A stretch of 64,000 nucleotides of DNA from Pseudazoarcus sp963975885 (GCA_963975885.1 CAXBIS010000002.1:124001-188000); one strand, 5' to 3'; positions 27,393 through 36,151 are shown, counted from the stretch's first letter. The notes: a model not told the origin generated them from the letters alone. Made by a program: numbers and translations.

Positions 27393-28571
27393 TCAGTTGC
27401 CGCGGCGCGCAGCGACGTCCTCGGGCGCGACCGCGTCGGCCGAGTTACCCCAGCTCGAACGCACGTGGGTCGCCAGCCCCGCCAGATCGGCGTCGGACAG
27501 GTGCGCGAAAGACGCCATTGCGGTTCCCGGGCGACCCTTGAGCAGCACGTCGAGCAGGGCTCCTGCGTCTCCGGTAACGACGTCGGCACCGGCCAGCGGC
27601 GGGAAGGCCGGCGGCATGCCCTGGCCGCCCGCCTGGTGACAGGCGACGCAGTTGGCCGCATACACCTGTTCGCCGCGCTCGGCGAGCGCTTCGGGTGAGG
27701 TGTCGACTTCCTGCGCCGGCGCCGCATCCGTATCCGCGGCATCGGAGGAAGTCTGTTCGCCGGCAGCGGCGCCGGCATCGGCAACGGTCGTCGGCTGCTG
27801 AGAAGCGACCCAGTCAGCGTAGGCACGTTCGGAAACGACATGCACGACGATCGGCATGTAGGCGTGATCGCGACCGCACAACTCGGCACAGACACCGCGA
27901 TACACGCCCTCTTTGTCGGCACGGAACCACGCGTCGCGGATGAAGCCCGGAATCGCATCCTGCTTGATGCCCAGCGCCGGTACCCACCAGGCGTGGATCA
28001 CGTCGTTGGCGGCCAGCAGCATGCGCACCTTCTTGCCGACGGGCACGACCAGCGGATTGTCGACCTCGAGCAGGTAGTCGCGCCCCTTGGCCTCGCGGTT
28101 CTCGATCTGACCGCGCGGCGTCGACAATGTGGACACGAAACTGATGCCCTCGCCTTCACCCACGACGTAGTCGTAGCCCCACTTCCACTGGTAGCCAGTC
28201 GCCTTGATGGTGATTTCGGACTCGGTCGAGTCGCGCATGTCGATGATGGTCTTGGTTGCCGGCCAGGCCATGCCGACGAGGATGAACACCGGAATCACGG
28301 TCCATAGAACCTCGACCGTGGTGTTCTCGTGAAAGTGCGCTGCGGTCGCGCCCTTGGACTTGCGGTGTGCGTAGATCGACCAGAACATCACGCCGAACAC
28401 CGCGATGAAGATCACCAGACAGATGAGCATCATCAGGGTGTGCAGATCGTAGATCTGCGAAGCGACGGACGTCGCCGGCTCCTGAAGATTATATCTGGCC
28501 TGCGCCGATGCTTCCGACGCGGCGACCAGAGTCAAAAGGCCTGGTACTGCAAGGCGACCAGAAAGACTCAT
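27393..28571 (-). CDS. coxB: Cytochrome c oxidase subunit II with fused cytochrome c domain (caa3-like)
   Basis: 392 aa. Signal peptide, two membrane helices (about 45-65 and 88-108), then the CuA cupredoxin domain with ligands H193, C228, E230, C232, H236 and M239. A linker rich in Ala, Asp and Thr (260-295) leads to a class I cytochrome c domain with heme motif C308-V-A-C311-H312 and a probable axial Met at M352 (GTAMASF). The fused heme c makes this a caa3-type subunit. GGGGAG precedes the ATG. First gene of the cox operon. Confidence 0.95.
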   Translation of the reverse strand: MSLSGRLAVPGLLTLVAASEASAQARYNLQEPATSVASQIYDLHTLMMLICLVIFIAVFGVMFWSIYAHRKSKGATAAHFHENTTVEVLWTVIPVFILVGMAWPATKTIIDMRDSTESEITIKATGYQWKWGYDYVVGEGEGISFVSTLSTPRGQIENREAKGRDYLLEVDNPLVVPVGKKVRMLLAANDVIHAWWVPALGIKQDAIPGFIRDAWFRADKEGVYRGVCAELCGRDHAYMPIVVHVVSERAYADWVASQQPTTVADAGAAAGEQTSSDAADTDAAPAQEVDTSPEALAERGEQVYAANCVACHQAGGQGMPPAFPPLAGADVVTGDAGALLDVLLKGRPGTAMASFAHLSDADLAGLATHVRSSWGNSADAVAPEDVAARRGN

Positions 28572-28925
28572 GCCCCAACTCCCCCGTTATACAAGCAATG
28601 CTTTTTACGGAACCTGCCCGTGCGCGACCGCTCCCGCACTCCGGGCGGAAGGCGACCTCGAAGCATTTTCGGACTCGACCCGGCCCCGCTCTCCCAGGAA
28701 CCGTGTCGCTGCCGGACTTCCGGACGCGACGGACAGGTTTGCACGCCGTGATTCATTCGAACTCTTGTACGGGCGCGCTTTTCCGTATGCCGTGGCGGAG
28801 TGTGCCACAAGGGTTCAAAGTGCGGCAAGACGATTCTGGCCGCTCCCGCCCTGATCCAGATCAAGCCTTGAGCACTTCTTCCGACCGCCTCCACGGCCGA
28901 TTTCAGCCCATCGCGAGATACGCGC
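28572..28925. other. 354-bp gap upstream of coxB
   Basis: No gene is supported here. The open frames running through it are short and overlap in all directions. It must hold the coxB promoter and the end of the lipid operon, but no T-tract terminator is visible. Its most notable element is an FNR-type palindrome at 28851-28864. A TATAAC close to the coxB start is too near to serve with a leader. Confidence 0.7.
28851..28864 (-). promoter_or_regulatory. Candidate FNR/Anr-type site upstream of coxB
   Basis: On the minus strand TTGAT-CTGG-ATCAG matches the FNR/Anr consensus TTGAT-N4-ATCAA in nine of ten positions. It lies 280 bp upstream of the coxB start and about 60 bp beyond the end of the NTF2-like gene. 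An oxygen-responsive control of the high-oxygen oxidase would be expected in a facultative organism. Its distance from coxB is the weak point. Confidence 0.5.
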
Positions 28926-29351
28926 TCAAGTCGCAGCAGCCGACATCCGGCGACCCAGCCAGCGCACCATCGGACCCACTCCCGGCAGTTTTGCATAGAG
29001 TTCCTCGGCCACATCCCAGTAGTCGCGGTGAGCACGCACGCGACCGTCCTCGTCGAAGTCGAGCACGCTGGCGCCGACGACCTCGAAGCGACGCGCCCGC
29101 AAGACGAACGTGAAGCGCCATTCGAGCGCCGCGCGCCGGCCATCCGCAATGCAGCCGGTAACGCGGAAAGAGGGCGCATCGAGGTGTTCGAACATGTGCG
29201 CGAAGATGCGCTCGATCGCGGCGTGACCGACGACATCGTTGAACGGATCGCGAAAGCGCGCGTCGGCAGCGTAGATCTCGCGCAGCCGCGGGATCGTCTC
29301 CGGCTGCAGCCCCTCGTAGAATGCGACGACGGCGTCGACGGCTCCGCTCAC
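28926..29351 (-). CDS. NTF2-like (SnoaL-type) protein, last gene of the lipid operon
   Basis: 141 aa with the small alpha+beta cone fold pattern of SnoaL/NTF2 proteins: an N-terminal helix AVVAFYEGL, YAADARFRDPFNDVVG, then strands EWRFTFVLRAR, VVGASVLDFDEDGRV and AHRDYWD. Such proteins are often isomerases or accessory subunits, and a ligand pocket is likely. The GTG start overlaps the SDR stop (GTGA), so it is translated as part of the operon; an ATG 51 nt earlier inside the SDR gene is rejected. Specific function unknown; the partner SDR suggests lipid or isoprenoid modification. Confidence 0.78.
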   Translation of the reverse strand: MSGAVDAVVAFYEGLQPETIPRLREIYAADARFRDPFNDVVGHAAIERIFAHMFEHLDAPSFRVTGCIADGRRAALEWRFTFVLRARRFEVVGASVLDFDEDGRVRAHRDYWDVAEELYAKLPGVGPMVRWLGRRMSAAAT

Positions 29352-30124
29352 AGCCCGGTGGCCTTCTTCACCAGGGCGAAGGAAAGACGTCGCGGCAGGC
29401 ACGCAATCAGCTTCATGACTCGGGTGAATCGTCGCGGAAAGTGGATTTCGAAACGCCCGGCGGCGAAACCCGCGACAATCTCGCGCGCGGCCTCTTCGGG
29501 CGTGATCAACGCAGGCATGTGAAAGTCGTTCTGCGCGGTCAGCGGCGTCGCGACGAAGCCCGGGTCAATCAGAAACACCGACACCCCCTTGGGCGCAAGG
29601 TCCAGATAAGCGACCTCCGCAAAGTTGATCAGCGCAGCCTTGGTCGGACCGTAGATCGCCGCCTTGGGCAGACCGCAGTAGCCGGCAACGCTCGCGACCA
29701 CCGCCACTGCCCCGCTACCGCGCGCGAGCATGGGCCGCAGCACGCGCGCCATGCCTTCCATGGTGCCAGTCAGGTTGGTCGCGATCGTCGCGCGGATTTC
29801 TTCCGGGTCCAGTTCCCACGCGCGTACCGGCCGATAGCTGCCGGCCGCGAACACGGCCAGATCGATGCCGCCCAGCACCGCCACGACCTCGTCGACCGCA
29901 CGCGCCTGATCCTCACTGCAAGCGACGTCCATCGGGACAATGACAGCGCCGGGACAGTCGGCGGCGACCGTCTCGAGTTGCTCGCGCCCGCGCGCCGACA
30001 GGGCCAGCCGAGCGCCCAGCGAGGCCAGCCGCCGCGCCAGTGCCGCGCCGATGCCGCTAGAGGCACCGACGATCCACACGCGGCGACCGGCCCAATCGCG
30101 AATCGGCTCGTTCATCGACATCAT
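29348..30124 (-). CDS. Short-chain dehydrogenase/reductase of the lipid operon
   Basis: 258 aa Rossmann oxidoreductase. Cofactor motif GASSGIG at 20-26, DVA after strand 4, a NLTG strand 5 region and the catalytic YGPTK with an upstream Ser (VASVAGY). The C-terminus carries a basic amphipathic tail (PRRFTRVMKLIACLPRRLSF), often membrane-touching. Substrate unknown; in related clusters such SDRs accompany Cfa-like enzymes. It starts ATGATG overlapping the DUF3833 stop. Confidence 0.85.
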   Translation of the reverse strand: MMSMNEPIRDWAGRRVWIVGASSGIGAALARRLASLGARLALSARGREQLETVAADCPGAVIVPMDVACSEDQARAVDEVVAVLGGIDLAVFAAGSYRPVRAWELDPEEIRATIATNLTGTMEGMARVLRPMLARGSGAVAVVASVAGYCGLPKAAIYGPTKAALINFAEVAYLDLAPKGVSVFLIDPGFVATPLTAQNDFHMPALITPEEAAREIVAGFAAGRFEIHFPRRFTRVMKLIACLPRRLSFALVKKATGL

Positions 30125-30651
30125 GCGTCCCGCTTGTAGAACGACAGCGTGACCTCGCCCAGGCGCACGCCGAATTTGCTCATCTCGGAGCGGTTGAGCA
30201 TCACGCGCTCGTCCATCAGGAACATCCAGTCGTCGAAGTTCACGTGCCAGGTCTTGCCGTCGACGGGCAGTTCGAGCACGTAGCGCCAGCGCAACGCATT
30301 CCCGCGCGCCTCGCCCTTGGCCTCGCCGATCACGTCGCCGGCCGTGCCGGTATAGGTGTGCGCGTCGTGACGCACAATCGTCCACACGCGGCGCTGGGTC
30401 GTGCCGTCCGAATACGTGAAACGCTCGTCGAGCGTACCGGTATCGCCCTCCCAGCTCGCCTCGATGACCGCATGAAAGCGCTTGACGACCTCGCCCGAAC
30501 GGTCCTGGAAGATGCCGTGGGCGTCGAGCGTCCCGTCGAAATACTCCCGCAGATCAAGCACCGGCGTCTCCTCGGCGTAGTGCTCCACGTCCACCGATCC
30601 GCAACCGGCCAGGCCCAGCATGCCCGCGAACACGCACAGCAGCTTCTTCAT
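30121..30651 (-). CDS. DUF3833 lipoprotein
   Basis: 176 aa. Lipoprotein signal with lipobox LAGC (Cys17) directly followed by GSVDVEHYAEETPVLDLREY, then a beta-rich lipocalin-like body (WTIVRHDAHTYTG, WRYVLELPVDGKTWHVNFDDWMF region). DUF3833 proteins are usual in clusters with Cfa-like and chalcone isomerase-like proteins. It may bind or pass a lipid at the inner face of the outer membrane; this is inference. It overlaps the MFS gene (stop TGA within ATGA) and the SDR. Confidence 0.85.
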   Translation of the reverse strand: MKKLLCVFAGMLGLAGCGSVDVEHYAEETPVLDLREYFDGTLDAHGIFQDRSGEVVKRFHAVIEASWEGDTGTLDERFTYSDGTTQRRVWTIVRHDAHTYTGTAGDVIGEAKGEARGNALRWRYVLELPVDGKTWHVNFDDWMFLMDERVMLNRSEMSKFGVRLGEVTLSFYKRDA

Positions 30652-31943
30652 CGCATTGCTCCCTCGAAATCCAGTTCGTGTCTCAATCGCCACAGCAACG
30701 CCGCGGCACCGAGCTTGGCCACGCATGGCAGCACCGCATAGACCAGCGACAACGATGCGGCCGAGCCACCCTGCCCCGGCGTGTAGCCGAGCAGTGTCAG
30801 CGCCGGCAGCGCAATGCCGGCAGCCAGCGCGAGATTGGCCTTGGTGACGAAGTTCCACCAGCCGAACCAGGCGCCCGCGCGCGCTTCGCCACCCGGAAAG
30901 TCGCGCTCCAACAGATCCGCGAGCATCGCCGGCGGCAAGGCCAGGTCCGCCCCAAGCGCCGCGCCCGAGAGCACGCAGATCACGGCATAGGCGACGACGT
31001 CACCCGAGCCGAGCATCGCCGCCCATGCGAACACCGCCACCGACAGCAGCATCGCCGCAAGCCACGCACGCACCTTGCCCACGCGCGCAGCCATCCGCAC
31101 CCAGAGCGGCAAGCTGGCCGCGCCGGCGACGAAGTACAGACCCAGGAACATTCCCTCGAGTGCCGCCGCATCGAGCACATCCGCGACAAAGAACAGCACC
31201 GTGGTCGCCGGAATCGCCGCCGCGATGCCGCTGGCTGCGAACACCGCGAGCATCCATGCGAAAGGCCGGTGCGACAGTGCCGCGCGCAGCGCCCCCAACA
31301 GCGGCGCCGTTGCATTGCGCCGCACGATCGGGCGCGGCGCGGACAGCAGTGTGATGGCCGCGCATGCGACCAGCACCGGCAGGAACAGCCATGCCAGCCG
31401 CTCCAGCCCCTGCGCCCCGCCACCCAGCACTCCGGGCAAAGCCGCAGCCACCACGACGCCGAGCAACGCACAGGCCTCGCGCGCGGCGACCAGCCGCGTG
31501 CGGTCGACCGCAACCTCGGCCGCTTCCGCACCCCAGGCGTTGTAGTTGATCGTCGCCAGCGAAAAACCCAGGGTCACCGCAATTACCGACGCGGCGAGCC
31601 AGAGCGCGCCGGCGCCGGCCGGCGGCGCGAGCAGCGCGAACATGCCCGCGGCGAGCAACGGCAGCGCTGCGAGCACGAGTATGCGACGCGCGCCGGACCG
31701 GTCGGAGAGCGCACCGATCAACGGATCGGTCACGGCATCGACCACGCGCGAGGCGAGCAGCACGCCGCCCACCAGGGCGAGCGACAGGCCCAGATCGCCG
31801 CCGTAGAGCTTGGGCGCGTGCACGTAGATGGGCAGCGCGGCGAAAGCCAGCGGCAGGCCGAGCGCGCCATAGGCCAGCACCGAGCGGACCGGCAGCGCCC
31901 CGGGTGCGTTCAGCGGAAGCGCGATCGCGCCCGGCTCAGCCAT
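30648..31943 (-). CDS. MFS transporter of the GPH (glycoside-pentoside-hexuronide-like) type
   Basis: 431 aa, about twelve membrane helices. The segment DAVTDPLIGALSDRSGARR after helix II is the GPH/MFS_2 signature, and GWWNFVTKANLALAAG near helix X is also typical. Members beside Cfa-like genes are not sugar importers by evidence; a lipid or lysolipid cargo is plausible, as for MFS_2 lipid carriers. The start MAEPGAIAL overlaps the previous gene by 8 bp. Confidence 0.82.
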   Translation of the reverse strand: MAEPGAIALPLNAPGALPVRSVLAYGALGLPLAFAALPIYVHAPKLYGGDLGLSLALVGGVLLASRVVDAVTDPLIGALSDRSGARRILVLAALPLLAAGMFALLAPPAGAGALWLAASVIAVTLGFSLATINYNAWGAEAAEVAVDRTRLVAAREACALLGVVVAAALPGVLGGGAQGLERLAWLFLPVLVACAAITLLSAPRPIVRRNATAPLLGALRAALSHRPFAWMLAVFAASGIAAAIPATTVLFFVADVLDAAALEGMFLGLYFVAGAASLPLWVRMAARVGKVRAWLAAMLLSVAVFAWAAMLGSGDVVAYAVICVLSGAALGADLALPPAMLADLLERDFPGGEARAGAWFGWWNFVTKANLALAAGIALPALTLLGYTPGQGGSAASLSLVYAVLPCVAKLGAAALLWRLRHELDFEGAMR

Positions 31944-32472
31944 CGTCGCCGCGCCCCAGCAGGGCCTCGCGCAGCCCGGGCTCGCGCGTTCGCTCATCGA
32001 GCCAGATCGCAAAGAAGGCGTCCGCAAAATCGGCGTCTTCGATGCGCACGGTGCGCTGGCCGCGGTGGTAGAACACCGCGCTGCCATCGGTTTCGCGCAC
32101 GCCGACGATCACGTCACCCGAGACGACGTCCGGAAAGGCTGCTTCGAGGTCGTCGCGCCAGGCCTCGATCGCCGTCTCGTCGGCCACACCCATGCGACGC
32201 ATCTCGTCGAGGCTGGTGTCGACCAGCCGTGTCGAGGCGATGTCGCGGTGATAGCGGATCTCCAGCGCGAACGCCCCTTCGGTCGGCGCCGCGTCGTCCG
32301 TGGCCCACAGCGATGCGTCGTAGATGCGCAAACCCAGCCAGCGCATCTGCCCCTCGCCAACCATGCGCCAGGCCGCGTCGCGCTCGCCCAGCAGATCCGG
32401 CGTCTGCCATGTCGATGCGCCCGCGAGCGTCACGACGAACAGCAGCGCAAGCGCAGACAAGGCCTTACGCAT
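31936..32472 (-). CDS. Chalcone isomerase-like exported protein
   Basis: 178 aa with a signal peptide (1-20, MRKALSALALLFVVTLAGAS) and the chalcone isomerase-like fold pattern: WLGLRIYDASLWA, FALEIRYHRDIASTRLVD, FPDVVSGDVI, AFFAIWLDERT. In eukaryotes related proteins bind fatty acids. Here it is exported and lies directly after the Cfa-like gene, overlapping it by 8 bp. A lipid-binding or isomerase role is inferred; no catalytic residue set can be asserted. Confidence 0.82.
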   Translation of the reverse strand: MRKALSALALLFVVTLAGASTWQTPDLLGERDAAWRMVGEGQMRWLGLRIYDASLWATDDAAPTEGAFALEIRYHRDIASTRLVDTSLDEMRRMGVADETAIEAWRDDLEAAFPDVVSGDVIVGVRETDGSAVFYHRGQRTVRIEDADFADAFFAIWLDERTREPGLREALLGRGDDG

Positions 32473-33685
32473 GGCGGAACTCAAAGTGGTGGACATCGAT
32501 GTCTCCGGCGGTGAAGCCCGCCTCGCAATAGGCCAGGTAGAAACGCCACATGCGCGCGAAGCGATCGGGAAACCCCTGGGCGCGCACTTCGGCCTGCCGG
32601 GCCACGAAGGTCTCGTGCCATCGCGCCAGCGTCGTTGCATAGTCGCGGCCGAAGGCGTGATCTCCGTCCGGCACGAGACCGGCCGAGCGTGCGTGCCGAG
32701 CGACAATCGACGGCGAAGGCAGCATGCCACCCGGGAAAATGTAGCGCTGGATGAAGTCCGTGCTGCGACGGTAGCGCGCGAAAAGCGCGTCATCGATCGT
32801 GATGGCCTGGATCACGCAGCGACCGTCGGGCGCAAGCAGTTCGCGAATGCGCTCGAAATAGGTGGGCCACCAGCGCTCGCCCACGGCCTCGATCATCTCG
32901 ATCGACACGATGTGATCGAAGCGCCCTCGTGCGTCGCGGTAGTCGCGCAATTCGAAACGGGCGAACTCGGCGAAACCGCCCTCCTCGGCGCGGCGGCGCG
33001 CATATTCCAGCTGAGAAGGCGACAGGGTGAGTCCCGTCACGCGGCACCCGAATTCGGTCGCCGCGACCTCCGCGAAGCCTCCCCAACCACAGCCGATCTC
33101 GAGGATGCTCTGCCCGGGTCGTGCCCCGAGACGCTCCAGGATGCGCCGATACTTTCGCCGCTGCGCGTCGGCCAGCGATTCTCCCGATTCGGCGAACAGT
33201 GCTGACGAGTAGGTCATGGTCTCGTCCAGCCACAGGCGGTAGAAATCGTTGCCCAGATCGTAGTGGGCCTCGATGTTGCGCCGCGACCCGCGCCGCGTGT
33301 TCGCACGCAGCAAATGCCACAGGCGATACGCGGCGAGCCGCAGCATGCGCCCGTAGACGGCGCGCCCGAGCGCATTCCGGTTGCGGGCGAGCAGAGTCAG
33401 CAGCGCCGCTGGCTCCTCGCTGTCCCACCAACCCTCGATATAGGCCTCGCCCAACCCGATGTCACCGCGCGACAGCACGGCGTCGAAGCAGCGCACATCG
33501 CGCACCCGCCAGTGCGCGACCAGCGGCCCCTCGCTGCAGCGAAAGTCGGTACCGTCTGGCAGTTCCACGGCCAGCGCCCCCCCCTCGAACCCATTGAGCA
33601 GGTCCAGCGTCAGCCGGGCGGCACGCGACAGGTCGGAGGGGGCGCTTGCAGGGCAGGCGTCGAACAGTTGTTCCTGCGAACTCAT
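32465..33685 (-). CDS. Cyclopropane-fatty-acyl-phospholipid synthase family methyltransferase
   Basis: 406 aa. An N-terminal lipid-binding domain precedes the SAM domain; AHYDLGNDFY at 140-149 and LEIGCGWGG at 195-203 are the Cfa hallmarks, followed by GLTLSPSQLEYA and FDHIVSIEMIEAVG. It would methylate unsaturated acyl chains of phospholipids. In Rhodobacter a Cfa homologue (UfaM) with FAD partners makes methylated precursors of furan fatty acids, so the product may not be a cyclopropane ring. Overlaps DUF1365 by ATGA. Confidence 0.9.
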   Translation of the reverse strand: MSSQEQLFDACPASAPSDLSRAARLTLDLLNGFEGGALAVELPDGTDFRCSEGPLVAHWRVRDVRCFDAVLSRGDIGLGEAYIEGWWDSEEPAALLTLLARNRNALGRAVYGRMLRLAAYRLWHLLRANTRRGSRRNIEAHYDLGNDFYRLWLDETMTYSSALFAESGESLADAQRRKYRRILERLGARPGQSILEIGCGWGGFAEVAATEFGCRVTGLTLSPSQLEYARRRAEEGGFAEFARFELRDYRDARGRFDHIVSIEMIEAVGERWWPTYFERIRELLAPDGRCVIQAITIDDALFARYRRSTDFIQRYIFPGGMLPSPSIVARHARSAGLVPDGDHAFGRDYATTLARWHETFVARQAEVRAQGFPDRFARMWRFYLAYCEAGFTAGDIDVHHFEFRHA

Positions 33686-34458
33686 CGAGTGGTTTCCTCC
33701 AGCGGAAGCGAGGGCTTGCGAAAGAACGGCACACGCTTGAGCCACAAGCGCAGCGCCTGCCAATGGATGCGTGCGATCACGCCCAGGGTCATCAGTGGAA
33801 AACGCGACAGCCAGCGGCGCATGGCCGCGGCATCGAGTGGCTGCGCCCGCCCGCCGATGCGGGTAGTCAGGCGCAGCGCACCGTCGACCCAATAGTCGAT
33901 GCTCACGAAGTTCACGCTTTCGCGCTCGCCGAAGACGAAGCGGTATTCGCCCTCGACACCCATGAACGGAGAGACATGGAAGACCTTTCGCGCGCGCAGC
34001 ACGTCGCCGCTTCCGATCGGACGCAGGTCCTCGTGATGCACAAGGTAGTTGTGGCGCTCACCGAAGGTGTTGGCCACTTCGGCGAGCACCACGCGCAACT
34101 GACCATCGGCGTCGTAGCAGAACCAGAAACTGACCGGATTGAACACATAGCCGAACTGGCGCGGCATGGTCTGAAGTACCACCTCGCCGCCGGCCGCGTG
34201 CTCCAGCCCATGCTCGGCGAGAAGCGCACGTATCCACGGCAGCAGCGGCGAGCCGTCGCGCGCGCCATGGTCGCGCGCGCGGATGGAGAACGCTGCAGTG
34301 CGCTCGATTCCGAGCAAGGGCACGTCGATCGCATCGAGCTGCGACAGCGGCAGACGCAGATAGGCCGTGCGGTAGGTGAAGCGGTTGTGCGCCGGCGTCA
34401 GACGCTCGTGCATCACTGCGCCGAAACAGGCCTGCGGGCGGAACCCCGGCGCGCTCAC
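33682..34458 (-). CDS. DUF1365 protein
   Basis: 258 aa, GTG start overlapping the oxidoreductase stop (GTGA). Family motifs: HERLTPAHNRFTYRTAYLRL near the start, FGYVFNPVSFWFCYDADG in the middle, KVFHVSPFM and YRFVFGERESVNFVSIDYW later. DUF1365 genes nearly always sit between an FAD-dependent amine oxidase-like gene and a cfa-like gene, so it acts in the same lipid pathway. No catalytic role is known to me. Confidence 0.9.
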   Translation of the reverse strand: MSAPGFRPQACFGAVMHERLTPAHNRFTYRTAYLRLPLSQLDAIDVPLLGIERTAAFSIRARDHGARDGSPLLPWIRALLAEHGLEHAAGGEVVLQTMPRQFGYVFNPVSFWFCYDADGQLRVVLAEVANTFGERHNYLVHHEDLRPIGSGDVLRARKVFHVSPFMGVEGEYRFVFGERESVNFVSIDYWVDGALRLTTRIGGRAQPLDAAAMRRWLSRFPLMTLGVIARIHWQALRLWLKRVPFFRKPSLPLEETTR

Positions 34459-35807
34459 GCCGCCACCCTGGCCGTGGCACTACGCCACGGCGCAACCACG
34501 CCCAAGCCTTCGGCCACCTGCATCGCCGAGCGCAGTCCGTCTTCGTGAAAACCGTAGCCCGTCCATGCACCGGCAAACCAGCTGTGGCGCAGGCCCTGCA
34601 GCGTCCCGAGTCGGGACTGCGCGTCGATTGCGCCCTGATCGAACACCGGATGGGCGTAGTCGAACTCATCGATGACATGGCGCGGATCGGGTTCGCGGAA
34701 CGGATTGAGCGACACCACTACCGGTCGATCAAACGGCACTGGCTGCAAGCGGTTGATCAAATAGCTGACGGACACCGGCCGCGCGGCGTCGCTGCCACCG
34801 GCCGAAAGATAGTTCCAGGCTGACCAGACCGATCGCCTGCGTGGCAGCAGCGCGGGGTCGGTGTGCAGCACCGCGCGATTGCGTTGATAGGGCACGGCGC
34901 CGAGAACGCGGCGCTCGGCCTCGCTCGCACCATCTCCGAGGATCGCCAGCGTCTGGTCGCTATGGCAGGCGAACACGACCTCGTCGAAGCGCTCGGCCGC
35001 CCCGCTGGCACGCAACCACGCGCCGGATGCGTCACGCGCGACGTGCTCGACCGGACACCCCACGCGTACGTCGTCGAGTGAGGCGAGCATGCGCCTCACG
35101 TACTCGCGCCCACCGCCGCACACGGTCATCCATTGTGGGCGATCGAGTACCTGCAGCAGGCCGTGGTTGCGGCAAAAACGCACGAAGGTTCCCAGCGGAT
35201 AGGCCAGCATCGAGCGCGTCGGGCAGGACCAGATCGCCGCGGCCATCGGCAGCAGATACCAGTCCCGGAAGGCCTGCCCGTAGCGCGCGGCGTCGAGATA
35301 GGCGCCAAGCGAGACGTCCGGAGCCCCTCCCTCCCGGGCCATTGCCGTAGCCGCCCGGTTGAAGCGAACGATATCCGCGAGCATGCGCCACATCGCCGGG
35401 CGCGCAAGATTGCTCTTCTGGGCGAACACCGTCCCCAGGTCCGAACCGGCCCACTCCAGATCCGGCGCATCGAGGCTGACGGCGAAGGACATCTCCGATT
35501 TCGCTACGGGAACGCGCAATTCGGAAAACAGCGCGCAAAGATTCGGATAAGTGCGTTCGTTGAACACCAGAAAGCCGGTGTCGACCGGGTGGCGAACGCC
35601 GTCGAGTTCAACCTCGACCGTATTGGTGTGGCCGCCGACATAGCTTCCGGCCTCGAACAGCGTGACTCGATGCTCGCGCGCGAGCAGCCACGCGGAAGCC
35701 AGCCCGGCGATACCGCCACCGACGACGGCGATGCGCCTGGCGTTTTCGCCGCAGCCGAGACCGGACCGCGCATCAGGCGCGACCACGCGCCGCTCAGGAG
35801 CGTTCAT
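34455..35807 (-). CDS. FAD-dependent amine oxidase-like oxidoreductase (possible fatty acyl desaturase)
   Basis: 450 aa. FAD-binding VVGGGIAGLAS at 28-38, the second FAD contact EAGSYVGGHTNTV, and the C-terminal FAD closing motif WFAGAWTGYGFHEDGLRSA. The overall pattern is that of the NAD(P)-binding/amine oxidase proteins linked to cfa genes; Rhodobacter UfaD, a flavin acyl desaturase in furan fatty acid synthesis, is of this general type. It follows the 91-aa exported protein by 3 bp and overlaps DUF1365. Confidence 0.88.
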   Translation of the reverse strand: MNAPERRVVAPDARSGLGCGENARRIAVVGGGIAGLASAWLLAREHRVTLFEAGSYVGGHTNTVEVELDGVRHPVDTGFLVFNERTYPNLCALFSELRVPVAKSEMSFAVSLDAPDLEWAGSDLGTVFAQKSNLARPAMWRMLADIVRFNRAATAMAREGGAPDVSLGAYLDAARYGQAFRDWYLLPMAAAIWSCPTRSMLAYPLGTFVRFCRNHGLLQVLDRPQWMTVCGGGREYVRRMLASLDDVRVGCPVEHVARDASGAWLRASGAAERFDEVVFACHSDQTLAILGDGASEAERRVLGAVPYQRNRAVLHTDPALLPRRRSVWSAWNYLSAGGSDAARPVSVSYLINRLQPVPFDRPVVVSLNPFREPDPRHVIDEFDYAHPVFDQGAIDAQSRLGTLQGLRHSWFAGAWTGYGFHEDGLRSAMQVAEGLGVVAPWRSATARVAA

Positions 35808-35810
35808 CGC

Positions 35811-36086
35811 TCAGGCCCCGACACGCTGGGGGCCGGCATCGACCGCACCCTGATGCGGGTCACCCTGGAGGTGCACCCGCAGGCCGTTGCGGTGTACGAA
35901 GATCTTCAGATCCAGCGGAACGTGATCACTCGTGTCCTGGACAGATTCATGAGATGCTGCCGATTCTGCGCTCTCGGAGATTGCCCCCGCACGCCCTTCC
36001 CCGACGAACCAGAACGCGCAGGAAACGATGATCAGCGCGAGAAACAGCGCGATTTTCGAACGAGTGTGCATTGGTTTGTCATTCAT
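35811..36086 (-). CDS. Small exported/membrane protein heading the lipid operon
   Basis: 91 aa, not recognised. A basic start (MNDKPMHTRSK) and one hydrophobic segment (residues 12-28, IALFLALIIVSCAFWFV), then a Ser/Glu/Ala-rich stretch and a C-terminal part with KIFVHRNGLRVHLQG. The Cys in IIVSCAFW is not a good lipobox. ATG 36086 is chosen because AGGA lies 6 nt upstream, inside operator 1; a second ATG is at 36071. First gene of the operon and 3 bp before the FAD gene. Confidence 0.62.
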   Translation of the reverse strand: MNDKPMHTRSKIALFLALIIVSCAFWFVGEGRAGAISESAESAASHESVQDTSDHVPLDLKIFVHRNGLRVHLQGDPHQGAVDAGPQRVGA

Positions 36087-36088
36087 TT

Positions 36089-36103
36089 TCTGTCCTGGAC
36101 AAA
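36089..36103. promoter_or_regulatory. Operator 1 (palindrome upstream of the lipid operon)
   Basis: Read on the minus strand: TTTGTCCAGGACAGA, a 15-bp odd-centred palindrome with one mismatch, 2 nt before the operon start codon. Its AGGA supplies the ribosome-binding site. It covers the -35 box of the opposite (regulator) promoter and lies within the operon's own 5' leader. Confidence 0.72.
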
Positions 36104-36148
36104 ATTTGGGTACAGGCCTAAGATAGAACTGTCGAATCCACAAGTCAA
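36096..36148. promoter_or_regulatory. Overlapping divergent promoters for the regulator gene and the lipid operon
   Basis: Plus strand: TGGACA at 36096-36101, 17-bp spacer, TAAGAT at 36119-36124, for the MerR-type gene. Minus strand: TTGACT (36148-36143), 17-bp spacer, TATCTT (36125-36120), for the operon. The two -10 boxes overlap over five base pairs, so RNA polymerase can occupy only one promoter at a time. Motif matches are 4-5 of 6; the symmetrical spacing is the strongest support. Confidence 0.6.
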
Positions 36149-36151
36149 GGC

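Noticed and set aside
28586..28591. TATAAC (minus strand) as the coxB -10 box
   Set aside because: It would put the start of transcription within about 8 nt of the coxB ATG, inside its ribosome-binding site, and lacks a -35 at proper spacing.
29351..29402. Upstream ATG extending the NTF2-like gene into the SDR gene
   Set aside because: The GTG that overlaps the SDR stop gives the family-like length, and the extension has no conserved sequence.
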